A DNA stretch of 64,000 nucleotides from Cornus controversa (Eukaryota > Streptophyta > Magnoliopsida > Cornales > Cornaceae): assembly GCA_026545225.1 (NCBI GenBank), contig CM048849.1, positions 44,602,336 through 44,666,335 on the forward strand, written 5' to 3'. Positions within the stretch are counted from its first letter, which is position 1, and each line of letters opens with the position of its first letter. A program made the translations under genes and the position numbers. The notes beneath the pieces are model-generated. The model was not told the DNA's origin, did not search any database, and saw only the letters and a program-made list of their open reading frames with translations. This document shows positions 45,004-55,664 of this stretch, piece after piece.

Positions 45004-46070
45004 TTAATTTTTAAAAAAAAATTATATGCTTGTTGATTCATAACACAAAAACTACATGTACAACAAAAATCACCTATCTTCAATTCCACCAATACACAGT
45101 TACAATATCCAAAGTCATATATTCACACCAAGCCTTGCTAACATCAGTATTAATAGACTTTCAAGAGATAATGTTCAAAAATATCCTTCAGATAATGAAA
45201 AAAATTTAAAAGAAGAGGTTTTCAATGTTTCTTCTTAGCATAACCAAACATACTTTTGGTTGAGTTAACTAAAGTGACACTCAATAAATTAGATGTCCAT
45301 AATAATTTCAAAGCACTTGACAACAAATTTTTATCAAAGTACGATAGATATATGTTGAAAGCCTTTGAACATAGTGACAGCAAAGTAAGACTTAAGAGTG
45401 GTTGTAGTTATAACGTGGTTATGTATAAAATATAAAAAGCATATTCGCAATGAAGTCAAAATCTGAGCATAAACATGGCAGAACAGTCATTTAGATCACT
45501 CAAGTACTACAAGCAGCCCAATCAAATTCTAAAACTAGTAACAAGAGACAAAGTCAGATTTAAAGACTCAAAATTAATTTAATTTGCATTGTTACTTAAC
45601 CAGAGTATATGCATACATAAGGGCATTAAACAATTCTGCTCAATCTAATTTAAAGAATCAAATTCAATTAAAAAAATATCATATTGCTTAAAAAAAACAT
45701 TAAGCTATATCAAAACTACATTAAAAAACTAAAATATTTTGCTTAAATGCATAACACAACTATACTAAAAAAACCAGCCATAACACAACTATACTAAAAA
45801 AAAACAATCATATGATATAACAAATAATACAATAGTTGAAAGAAAAACACAACAAACAGAACTTATTTGATAAGCTATTGACAAATTTTTATCCCTAACA
45901 AGAAACTCACATCCATGTGAAACAATAGGGATTTGAACCCACAACCTTCTACTTTGGAAGGTGATGAAGTAAACTAATTATTGTAACACTCAAAAAGCCA
46001 AAATAAAAACAAATTTAGATCTCACACTACAAGAGTAGTTGTGTTAGAAAGAGTAGCTGCTTTCACTGTG

Positions 46071-46500
46071 TTAAGAGATATAGAACATACATTTCATGTA
46101 ATGACAAAAACTTGCACCAACTACACCAGAGTTCCACCTTTCTTTGAACCACAGCTTTCCAGCTATGTATAATCTGTCTATCTTAAAAGTATCTAAGCCA
46201 CAATTTTTACAGAAAACATTGTGGAACTTTACATCCAAAAAGAAAAAGGAGTGGTCAAAAAAAAATAGAACAATTTTAGTAGAATATGAATGTGGAGCAA
46301 TAGGAGTTATTGCTTGGTGCAATGTTAAAAACTCAGCCCGTCAAGAATGAAAATGTAGATTCCAGTCAAGAGCATCCACTTGGTACAAAAATACTGCCAA
46401 GGTAATGCCTTTCTCCAATCTCTTTCGCTGCTCTCTGATTAGTGGAACCAGCACTGAGAAATGGCCTTCTAGGAATATGGAGCAATAGATGAAAAAAACT
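46071..46500 (-). pseudogene. Unrecognised exon-like pieces inside the CACTA element
   Basis: Minus-strand frames give peptides that look like protein-coding sequence: VLVPLIREQRKRLEKGITLA (near 46440-46380) and FHNVFCKNCGLDTFKIDRLY, then IAGKLWFKERWNSG (46240-46120). I cannot assign a family. They may be further captured exons or remnants of an element gene. Confidence 0.35.
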
Positions 46501-47205
46501 GAAGAAGTGTGTTGATATTTAAAAATGAGATTTGACATTACATATGTATTAATATCATCTTAAGGGAGGATACAAGAAAGACAATCAGTTTATAGCCAAT
46601 TACAGTTAATTTTGCTAAAATAATATGCATATTAAATATGCACATAGATATATCCTAAATATGATATGTCATATGAACTTTTGTTTACATGTATAATTTC
46701 TGATTGCAATTAAAATTTTCTTAACGACATGTTTTTGACACTCTTCTTTTAACATAAAAGAATTACTAAATTAACTTTGTCACTTGCTATGAAGTAGCTC
46801 CATTATCTTAGTCCAAATGGATTTATGCAATCATCCACTACCTAACTGTTTATTTATCAATATTTTCTGTTTTGACAGTCCATTAGAAAATAGTTGATCC
46901 TACCTTACTGACCTGCATTATTTGTACTAAGAACATCAAAAGCTCAGAAAGCTTTTTCACTTTGCAAGAAATATGAACCATTTATATTTTTTTCTCTAAG
47001 ATGCATTACTGTCAAGATCATCACATTCAGCCATTTCCAAATAAGATAAGGTTTGCACAACTGCCATCCATACAATTCTTCCACTGACTTTAAACTAACG
47101 GCTAGATATAAGAACAAAGAGAAAAGAGAGAGAATCAAACACACACCTGTACATGAGCCTTTCTATAAAATCCTCTTCTTTAATCCTCAGAAGGGATTGC
47201 CGGGT

Positions 47206-47600
47206 TTATTCTTCGAGAGTGGACCAAAAATCCTCCAATGTGTCAACAGAGAGTCTGGCAGTGTGTAAAGCACATGTTTCCCTAGTTCCATGCCCTCTGC
47301 CATACCCTGACATTCCTTGGCTTATCCAGCCTCGACCTCCCCCATCACAAGCATCAGGATAAAGCAATTCACATTCCCGTTCCCATTCCCTCGCTCGTGC
47401 ACAGTCAAAAACCTGATTCAAGTGAAACATGAGGTACCATGGAAAAAGGGAAAAGGAAACATTGAACAATAAAACTATAAAAGGGACATACATTTTGGAG
47501 TCCCTTGAGAGATTTTGAGTACAGATAGCAATCCAAGAGGGTCAATATCCCATCCCGAGTACAAACCTACAATTGCGGACATAGGCACAATGTGTGAGAC
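47206..47600 (-). pseudogene. Captured exons of an unidentified host gene
   Basis: Two pieces can be joined at plausible splice sites. The piece at about 47575-47493 reads VCTRDGILTLLDCYLYSKSL, then KGLQN, and stops at AAT|GTATGT. The piece from about 47413 after a CAG reads VFDCARAREWERECELLYPD, ACDGGGRGWISQGMSGYGRG, then HTARLSVDTLEDFWSTLEE and a stop. Composition and splice sites look like a real gene, but I do not recognise it. It is separate from the myosin pieces. Confidence 0.5.
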
Positions 47601-47991
47601 AATGCTACTAAAATTATATATATATATATATTAATGATTATAACTTTACAAAAGAATGTCACAATAAGCTCAAAGTAACATGAAATAGACTATGAGTATC
47701 AACAAAATAGTGGCTCGTGCTTTGGGTTTCCTCATTAGCATCTTTCATTACTATGAAACTATCAATAATGTTAATGCCAAAAACAGAACCTGATCATTGA
47801 AAATTTGGCAAGGAAAATAATTTTTGGTCTTTGGAAAGCTAAGTGGTTGCTAAAAATCCTGTACCCATTCTCTCCAGGTAACTCTTGAAATGCAACGTGA
47901 AATCTGAAACAAAAAAGTAAGAAAAGGACAGGAAGAAGAGATCATCAAGTAGAAGCATGTTGATGCTAACCTTGGATCATCATCTAAAAAC

Positions 47992-48480
47992 TTACATCCG
48001 GGGACACACTATGAGTGCTATACTTGTCATCCTAGTACATTGTACTGATCCGATACAGCTGCTGTATGTTAAGTACCTGAGGAAAGAAAAATAAAATAAA
48101 TAAAACACTAGTTGATGCCCAAGCTCAACCTGCATACTGCAACAATATTTTAAATTTTTTTTTTTCGGGTTAAATAATACAATCACAAAGTGAAGTGACA
48201 GTAAATCCAATGTACCTCATCAGTTGCCTTGTAACACCAATGTTCCAGTTCAACCAGTCCTGCTTTAACATATTCACCATTACTAAACGAACAACATTCT
48301 CGCCTTAATAAAAGGCTGCAACCAGAAGCAATGTACGCAGAACCATAAGGAAATACTTCACCCACAGTATAATAACTCAAAAACATCCAAACAGAAGACA
48401 TATGACAATACCTGCTGAATAGTTGAACATTGATGAAAGAAAATATTTGTGTGAAAACCTTGCGAACTAAAAATGGGGGC
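47992..48480 (-). pseudogene. Captured myosin XI tail exons (globular tail / DIL domain)
   Basis: Minus-strand exon pieces match the C-terminal globular tail of plant myosin XI. About 48478-48412 reads [20 protein letters not shown] then LF. The piece 48315-48216 (AG and GT sites intact) reads [20 protein letters not shown], then [13 protein letters not shown]. About 48142 reads YAG then a stop then AW. About 48066-47990 reads IQQLYRISTMY, stop, DDKYSTHSVSPDV. The two stops replace Ser and Trp codons, and the exon around YAGSAW is truncated. The acceptor before VPPF appears as TG instead of AG. Intron positions are retained, so the piece was copied from genomic DNA, not from mRNA. It cannot make a functional tail. 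Confidence 0.85.
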
Positions 48481-49233
48481 ACCAGAAAAAGATAAAGAAG
48501 AAAATAAAAAAAGAAACAGAAATAGGTAAGCAAAAAAGTACTTAACTGCAAATAATAAATAAACACAAAATACCAGAAGACATTTCCAATGAAAGCTCAA
48601 TAATACACAGCACAAAAGGTAACTAATTTCCAAAGTCTGCATTGCTGGAATTGGCTGGGACACTTGAGCCACACTAGTATCCAGAAGCAAGACTACGACA
48701 GCCAATCTTTTTAACTTCCGAGTAATGGGAGAAAGAAGGAATAAGATAAAGGTGGAACAGAAACAACAAAACTTTACCCATGAATACAAATAATGGTATT
48801 CCTAGCATGGTAAATCAAATGAACCACTATATAGATCTAACAGCAAGACCAAAATATTAGCAAACACAAATTCACAAAAGATATACAGTGCTATACAATT
48901 TCCAATAGAAATTGAAGTACCAAGAATGATAAATCAGTGATCAAACACCAAAAATATAATGCAAACTGGGCAGCAGTGACAAAATTCCAACATTCAATTT
49001 GGGGGAAAATAAACTCAACACACAACAAGCGCAAATTCAACACAAGCATATATCAATTTTGTGTGCCTGTGAAAGTGTGTCACTACAATTAATTCATAAA
49101 TCACCAAATCTCAATCAAGTACGTCTATGAGTGTGTATACAAACTGAAATATGTGCGTTTGTGAGTGTGTAGAGAAAGAGAGAAAATTATACCAGTAGAA
49201 GGCTTTCTCAAACTCTTAAACCATACTCACATA

Positions 49234-49812
49234 TCAAAAGAAGCTTAAATCGTTGCCGAACAAGATTAAAATCAACCCGAGAATGATTCCAATGGCTGTC
49301 GACGCGATCAACAGCTTCATCGTCGCCCCTTGCCACGGTGACTGTTCGGGTTTCACCGATGGAACCACCGACGCGGCTTGAGCCGAAACATTTTGGCTTG
49401 AAGCAATGCATCTGAGTCTTGAACAGAGATTGAATGACAGCAATGGTTTGGATCTGATGAGTACGATGGACTCGTCGTCGCCATCGTTGGGTGGCGCCGC
49501 TCCGAAGTTGAACGACGGTGTGGTGGGACTACACCTCGTCGAGTCATGCTCCGTCCTCGTCGGAGGCTTCGAACTTTGCTGCCAGTGTACCCACCTGAGC
49601 GACAGCGGCTCGTAAGATGTTATGTTTGAGAGAGAGAGAGATTGGACTAGCAATTTCAACGAATTTGATTTCCATATGGTGCAAAATGGTGTTTGGATGA
49701 GAGAGAGTCTGTGAGAAACATGAAATTTTGGAAAAATCATGAGAGAGAATGAGAGAAAAACAAGCGAGAGAGTGAAATGGTCACCTAAAATCTGTCTCCC
49801 CGCCTTTTCCAA
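49234..49812 (-). CDS. Hypothetical 192-codon frame inside the CACTA element
   Basis: An open minus-strand frame starts near the right subterminal repeats. It has a hydrophobic N-terminal region, a Pro/Ser/Asp-rich middle (SSKPPTRTEHDSTRCSPTTP) and a hydrophobic C-terminal stretch MKLLIASTAIGIILGLILIL that could span a membrane. A GAGAGAGAGAGA run lies near 49630. No family was recognised. It could be the first exon of a captured gene or of the element's own transcript. An alternative is a chance frame, since the opposite strand is partly open too. Confidence 0.35.
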   Translation of the reverse strand: MEKAGRQILGDHFTLSLVFLSFSLMIFPKFHVSHRLSLIQTPFCTIWKSNSLKLLVQSLSLSNITSYEPLSLRWVHWQQSSKPPTRTEHDSTRCSPTTPSFNFGAAPPNDGDDESIVLIRSKPLLSFNLCSRLRCIASSQNVSAQAASVVPSVKPEQSPWQGATMKLLIASTAIGIILGLILILFGNDLSFF

Positions 49813-49857
49813 TATTCACGAGAGAAAAATAAAATTTTTTAGTTTAAAAAAAATTAG

Positions 49858-50100
49858 ACCTTCCATCACGGGCATAGCCCGTGATAAACATAAAGCATTC
49901 CACTACGGGCCCCGCCCGTGGTGGAAAGTCTCTTTCTACCACGGGCTCAAGTAGTCCGTGGTGAAAAGTACTTTTTACGACGGGTTATATGGGCCCGTCG
50001 TAGAAAGTAACTTTCTACCACGGGCTACACGAGCCCGCCGTAGAAAGTGACTTTCCACCACAGACTGTGGCGGCCCGCCGTAAAAAGCCTGTCGTTAAAG
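49858..50100. repeat. Right subterminal repeat array of the CACTA element
   Basis: Inverted and direct copies of TTTCTACCACGGGCT and GGCCCGTCGTAGAAAG mirror the left array, ending 18 bp from the CACAACAAG terminus. More degenerate than the left array. Confidence 0.88.
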
Positions 50101-50210
50101 GCTAAATTTCTTGTTGTGATTTAACAATGAACACATTCTTTAAATTCAAAAATAAAGAAACATATGCATGCATTTTATCAAATCTAGACAATTATGACAA
50201 AACAAATATA

Positions 50211-50488
50211 ATGTATAGATACCTTATTAGGTATGGGCGATCCTGACACGCCGGACAATCCTGACATGCCAAATAAAATATATAAATATCTTATTAGGTG
50301 TGGGCGATCCTGACACGCCGGGAAATCCTTACACGCCAAAATAAAATGCATAGATACCTTATTAGGTATGGGCGATCCTGACACGCCAGGCAAATCTTAC
50401 ATGCCAAAATAAAATGCATAGATACCTTATTAGGTATGGGCGATCCTGACACACCGGACAATCCTTACATGCCAAAATAAAATGTATA
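50211..50488. repeat. 68-bp minisatellite, four copies
   Basis: Units contain TTATTAGGTATGGGCGATCC and TGACACGCCGG, with TTATTAGG at 50224, 50291, 50359 and 50427 (period 67-68 bp). It belongs to the body of the 10-kb insertion, just outside the CACTA element. Confidence 0.93.
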
Positions 50489-51903
50489 GATGCATTCCCA
50501 ATACGAAACATAAAATAGACAAGGTACATTATGATTTTAATTTGCACAAACAAAGTAATTCAAATTATCCAACATGAAATTATCCCCATAAGACAAATCG
50601 TTCAGAGGTAAACTATAATCAAGTATTTAATGGGCATTTATATCCTTAAAGTAAAATACATTCAACTAAATCAAATAATACAATTTAACCACTTTAGAAG
50701 CAAACACTCAATCCAACCCTCAATGCACTAATCTACGAGAGAGTCTAAACCTAACTCTTATCTAGGTTTCTGGGCCTATTCTACTTCTAAGAACCCCATT
50801 AAATCATTTTGAAATTTTTTAGAATTTTTGGAAATTTAAAAAAAATATTTTTCTAGCAAAAAAATAAAATAAAACATAATTCAAGGCATACATTTACAAC
50901 CAACACAATCATAAGGGAGACTCATATTCACATGAAATTTAACACTCAAGTGCATTTTAATCCTATTAAGTTACCTAAAATTTTCTAAAGTTTTATCAAA
51001 TTTTAATATATTTTCTAAAAATAAAAGAAGGTGAAAACCCAACTTTTAGACATTTTAAAAATCAATTGAATAATAAGGAAAGATTATTTTGAGTTAAAAA
51101 TTTAAACCTAAATGTATTTAGCCTCCAGAAAGTTACAGTAAAAATTTTAAAATTTTTGAAAATTTCTAATTATTTTCTAAAATTAAAGAAGCTAAAAAAT
51201 CCAGTTTTTAGACATTTTAAAAATTAATTTAAAGACAATGGTAAATCATTTCGATATGAAATTTAAACTCCAAGCTCTTTAAGTTCCCAGGAAGTTGAAA
51301 TAAAATTTTGGATATCTTTAGAATTATAAAAGTATTTTTAAAAAATGATTTTTCGTATTTTCAAGTTTTTCCAAAAATTTCAAAAATTCAAAACAAATAC
51401 CAAAATAATTCGGAATCGGCCCATATTGGACCCAGAGGTGGACCCCCACGAGTGGGGCCCAAAAATATTTTTCCGACCACCGATCGGAGCAGGAGCCGGC
51501 AACACGCGCTCCCACTCGCCGGCGACACGAGTGGGGGTTCTCTTTTTTTTTTCTTTCTTTCTTCTTCGCTCACCTGAAGCTCTCACGCTCAACAATGGTG
51601 GCCGAACTTTCCAACCATTTTTCAATCACTTTTAGGCACCGAATCGCGCTTATGAATATACCATTGAACTCGTCTCGATCTAAGCTACGCATTGGTACCA
51701 AATTCATGCCCTCTCGTGACCTAAATCAAAAACACCTAATTTCAAATTTCAAAAATTTAAAATTTCAAAGTCAGATTTTCGTCAATCTACCCAACAGTTC
51801 GCAACCAAAATTTCAAGAATTGTTCTAGGAAGCAAGATCTACCTATTGATCGGAACAAAAACCCTCAAAAATAATAAACACAGTAGACCCAAATTTCATG
51901 TTC

Positions 51904-51946
<43 letters not shown>

Positions 51947-52748
51947 AAAATACCCTAAAATAGTACCAAAACTCCAAAATCTTCATGTTTAATTCATAGA
52001 AATATTCTTAGCATGCAAAATCATTTAATTTCATAATTAAATGCATACAAATTTCTAGCAACATGTCTATACAATTAATATATATATATTATACATATAT
52101 TCCAGTAACATGTATATACAAATAATCTATATGTATACAGATTCAAAGGGGAAGAGAAGATTTGAACTTGCCTCTTTGACGACTTAACAACCCGTTTACC
52201 CGATCGTTCCTTCACTCCCTTCTCTCTTTGGTTTACTCTCTTGGTTTCTGTGTGTACAGTAAACAGCAAAAACCTTTATTTTTTGTCGTAATTATTTTTA
52301 TTCTATTATTTTTTTTCTTCTAAAAACTAAATAAACTAAAAATAATAATACTATAACCATAACCCTGGCCCATCAACTTAAGCATATTTTTAGCCCAACT
52401 ATTCCAGCCTAGATTCCTCCCTAACCCAATCCAAAGCATTTAAAAGATTCAAACGAAACAATACATAATCAATAAACAATTCACATAAACTGATAAAATA
52501 TAAACAAAGAAATTTACATGAAATAATTAAAATCTATAAAACATAATCAATCCACATAAAATGATAAATTGCATGAAATAATTGGAATCTATAAAACATA
52601 AACAATCCACATAAAATGATAAAATGCATATGAAGAAAAAATAACTCACATAAAATGAAAAAATATAGAGATAAGTCATTTCACATGAATTAATAAAAAA
52701 ATAATAATAATATAAAGAAGTTCAAATTCTTTAAAATAATAGACGTTA
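50489..52748. other. Body of the 10-kb insertion, non-coding
   Basis: AT-rich sequence with a GC-richer patch at 51420-51720. The frames there (for example 51308-51577) overlap on both strands and show no domain. From about 52300 to 52745 the sequence matches 21545-21915 (CTGGCCCATCA, TTCCTCCCTAACCCAA, AATCCACATAAAATGATAAA), the extra part of the hybrid TRIM LTR, here with a 60-bp internal duplication (near 52505-52625). Confidence 0.6.
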
Positions 52749-53189
52749 GGGGATGTGCTTATATGTAGTATATTCTTTTCAAATGGTATGAGATATTTTG
52801 GGGTAAAACTCAAGAGCAAAACCATGCGGGCTCAAGCCCAAAGCGAACAATATCATACCATGTGTTGGAACAGGATATTACAGTTGATATCAGAGCCTGA
52901 ACCTAGTCGGAAGTGTGCCGACGAGGACGTCGGACCTCGTAGGGGGTGGATTGTAGTAACCTTTGTGGACAGGTTTGAGTGGGTGGGTGCAAAAAGAGAC
53001 ACTGGGCTGAGCTACCACACTGACAAGGTATAGGGTGCTCAATCCCATATCACTAGGGAATGTGCTTATATGTAATATATTCTCTTCAAATGGTATGAGA
53101 CCTTTTGGGGTAAAACCCAAGAGCAAAACTGTGCGGGCTCAAGCTCAAAGCGGACAATATCATACCATGTGTTGGAGCAGGGTATTACA
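52749..53189 (+). mobile_element. TRIM element with truncated 5' LTR, at the right end of the 10-kb insertion
   Basis: Plus-strand order: partial 5' LTR (52749-52882, GGGGATGTGCTTATATG...GATATTACA), primer site TTGATATCAGAGCC (one change), internal region, purine tract CGTAGGGGGTGGAT, full 3' LTR 52952-53189 (238 bp, with a short deletion). The last base of its 3' LTR is also the last base of the whole 10-kb insertion. Confidence 0.88.
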
Positions 53190-53194
53190 CTAAT

Positions 53195-54460
53195 GGACTT
53201 TTCTTAAAGTGATAAAAATCACTTTCATTAATATCCTTTCAATATTTGGTATGTACGTTCTCTCTCTCTCCAATTGATCTAGAAAAAAGAAAGCAAAGTA
53301 GTTTGCAATGAAAAAGTGTTGTTCAACTTCATAAAGATTAACATATATATTCTAATGTGATAATGGTCTTAGAAAATCTCATAACAACAATAAAAATTAG
53401 ATTAAAACCAAACTAATATTTTAGTTTTTTTTATTATAAAAATTTCAATATTGGTATGCACATTAATTCTCTCTCTCTACAATTGTGAACCGGAGTCGTT
53501 GAAATTTTTATAGACTACTATTATTCTGTAACTTTTTATAGACTACAATTGTGAACTGGAGCAGTTTTTAAAATATTCTATAAGTTTCAATGCTATGTTG
53601 TTGGTTTGCATTATCGGTTGACTCGTGCATCCAATTATAAACTTTTTAAATCGAGAAAAAGGAATAGAAATAAAATCAAACTGAAATTTTAATTTGAAAG
53701 CAACTAGAAATTTAAAGGAATTTTAAAAATTAAATCCCTCAATTTCAATGGACTATTCTAGCTAGTAAAATTATGATTTCATATTAATCTTTAAAAAAAA
53801 AAAAATTGGGTCAGTTATGCAACCTTGATCTTTGTGTTTTGGAGAACTTGATCATGCACCTTCTCTTTAACCAATGTTCATATACAATAGTGTTCAACTG
53901 CTCTCTGGTAAGTAAGTAATACACACACTTTTAACTCTAACCTTCATATTTAAAAAGTGTGTAAACTACTCCCTACTCACCAGGGAGCAGTTGAAGACTA
54001 TTATGTACTTATATATAATATAAGATACCTTTTATTTATAATTAATTTCTAACTCATTTGGAGTGTCTATACACTTACAAACATGGGTTAATTACTCTGA
54101 CATTCCTGGAAGTTTTGCCTAATTATTTTCGAATTTTACAATTGTAAAGAGAGAGAACGTACACACGAATATTGAACTTTTTATAATAAAAAAGAACTAA
54201 AATTTTAGTTTGGTTTTAATTTTAATTATTATTATTATTATATCTTTTTATTTTTATGGGCCATGTGTGGAATAACAATTTTTTTCTTTCTAATTATTGA
54301 GAGAAGTTTTGAAATTATAAAAGTACTACTTAAACACTAACACTGCCCTCCCAATTTTTTCATTTTTTAGAGGAGAGGATATGAGTTATCTTTCCTCTAT
54401 TTTCTTTTCTCTCCTATCCTTTCAAATCTCCAAATCCAAATGTAGCATTAATTACTTAAT
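53195..54460. repeat. Inner left arm of the palindrome
   Basis: Reverse complement of about 55665-57480, ending at AAATGTAGCATTAATTA (mirror TTAATGCTCCATTTGG near 55668). By-eye identity is about 93%, clearly below the outer arms, with several small indels. The site corresponding to the TRIM in the right arm is empty near 53370. Confidence 0.9.
53885..54005. mobile_element. Short palindromic MITE, foldback family
   Basis: The sequence runs from AGTGTTCAACTGCTCTCTGG to CCAGGGAGCAGTTGAAGACT around a core with TTAACTCTAACCTTC. The ends match the 1.1-kb foldback element at 41903-42981. The inverted copy in the right arm is at about 56112-56225. Confidence 0.75.
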
Positions 54461-55664
54461 ATTTCAATAATTGAGATTAATTTTCTAACACTACCAAAAT
54501 AGATTATTTATTTAACTGAGATAAAAATATATATATTTGGTTTTGTCAAAAGAGATAATTTTTTTTAGGTCCTCTAAAAATAGAGAACTTTGTTTTTTTG
54601 GGTTTTTTTTTTTGAGTATTTTTTGTTTATACTGTCGAGAGAGTCCAAAAACACTAAAAATTGGACAAAGAGAGAGAGGATATCTAAAAAGGTAGTTTAG
54701 TATTTTGAAAAAAAAGTAATCATTCACATGTGAAATTAAGGTTAAAAGTAATATTTCATTTAAGATATGAGTACAACACAGGAAAAGGAGAATGCGAACA
54801 TTGCCTCCCTTACATAATATGTCATATATATGTGTGTGTGTATATATATATATAGAGAGAAATGCTAAACGTCATGAAATTATTTTATGAATTTGTATTA
54901 TGAATGATGTGGCAGGTAACATGGAGAGTTACTATTGGTAGAATTCAGTGATAATATCATGGGACTCTGTGTATAGGGGGAATCCTACCAATACTAACTC
55001 TCCACATTACCTGCCACATCATTCATGATACAAATTCATGAAATAATTTCATGACGTGTAACATTGCTCATATATATATATATGGAAGTCTTATATATGA
55101 TAGATAATAAAATTTGAACTAACAACTACCGGGTGAAGTTATGGATAACTTCACTTGTTGGAGGGATATCTAGTCTGATCATATTGTGGTCCAAAATTGA
55201 CAATGCCACTTTCGTGTCACACAAGCAGGTTCTCCTGTTCTCCAAGTATATGTTATCGATCTACAAGTCTTGCATTTGAGCTAATTAGAACCTGATGACA
55301 AATTAGAATTTACGACAAAACGTTTTAATTGTTTTAATTGTTTTGATTGGATAACATACGAAGTATGTGTTACCGATCTACAAGTTTTAATTGTTTTGCC
55401 AATTTTTTGATTGGAAAAAACGTTTTGTTTTCGTGGTGGTTGCAATAAAAATGACAGTTTTAATTGTCTTACCAATGTTTTGATTGGGAAAAACGTTTTC
55501 TTTTCGTGGTTCATTATCACTAACTTCACAGAATTTGCTTCATCCATTTGTTTGCGTGTACCACAATTTCACGTGAGAACCCTCACAATAACTATTTTCT
55601 GTTTTTTTTTTATCCTCAGTTCAGTCTAGTGATGACACATTTTGTATTCAAAGCTTTATCTAAA
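54461..55664. other. Spacer between the palindrome arms
   Basis: A 1.2-kb unique centre. It holds AT-rich DNA, a Mutator-type MITE (54854-55069) and then, at about 55080-55410, a diverged direct-orientation copy of right-arm sequence 58740-59055 (GGTGAAGTTATGGATAACTT, ATATCTAGTCTGATCATATT, AAGTATATGTTATCGATCTA). No gene is supported. Confidence 0.8.
54854..55069. mobile_element. Mutator-type MITE in the palindrome spacer
   Basis: A near-perfect hairpin: GAAATGCTAAACGTCATGAA...ACCTGCCACATCATTCATGA...GACGTGTAACATTGCTC, with arms of about 90 bp. Same family as 31434-31613. It inserted in a TATATATA run, so the target duplication cannot be measured. Confidence 0.85.

Larger units (their letters stand above)
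44522..50118 (-). mobile_element. Non-autonomous CACTA element carrying captured gene pieces
   Basis: The left end CACTACAAGAAAAAAG and right end (complement CACAACAAGAAATTTAG) are CACTA/En-Spm termini. The exact 3-bp duplication ATT lies at 44519-44521 and 50119-50121, as expected for the superfamily. Both subterminal regions hold arrays of CCACGGGC/GCCCGTGG motifs. No transposase (TNP2/TNPD-like) domain was found in its 5.6 kb. The interior has minus-strand exon-like pieces of host genes, including myosin XI. Strand is given from those pieces. Confidence 0.95.
43148..53189 (-). mobile_element. 10.0-kb TG...CA retroelement-type insertion in the left palindrome arm
   Basis: The right arm reads continuously GACTCTAATTGACTTTTC (complement of about 57480-57500). 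The left arm is split after CTGAT (43143-43147) and resumes with CTAAT (53190-53194), a 5-bp target duplication with one change. The inserted DNA starts TGAATTACTCCC and ends GGGTATTACA. Removing the nested TRIM (43531-44099) and CACTA element (44522-50118) leaves about 3.9 kb without coding frames. A large LTR or non-coding LTR derivative is likely. The 440 bp at its right end are TRIM sequence. Confidence 0.85.

Noticed and set aside
45900..45985. A GGTTCAAATCCC B-box-like motif on the minus strand, possible tRNA or SINE
   Set aside because: No convincing A-box or clover-leaf; a generic motif of many plant repeats and too weak to annotate inside the CACTA element.
49353..49615. Overlapping frames on both strands around 49350-49620
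   Set aside because: Mutually overlapping shadows; only the longest minus-strand frame was kept, at low confidence.
50211..50488. CRISPR-like repeat spacing
   Set aside because: Units are contiguous 68-bp tandem copies without unique spacers, and the genome is a plant.
51308..51635. Several overlapping frames in the GC-richer patch of the 10-kb insertion
   Set aside because: Open on both strands because of base composition; no recognisable protein and located in probable LTR sequence.
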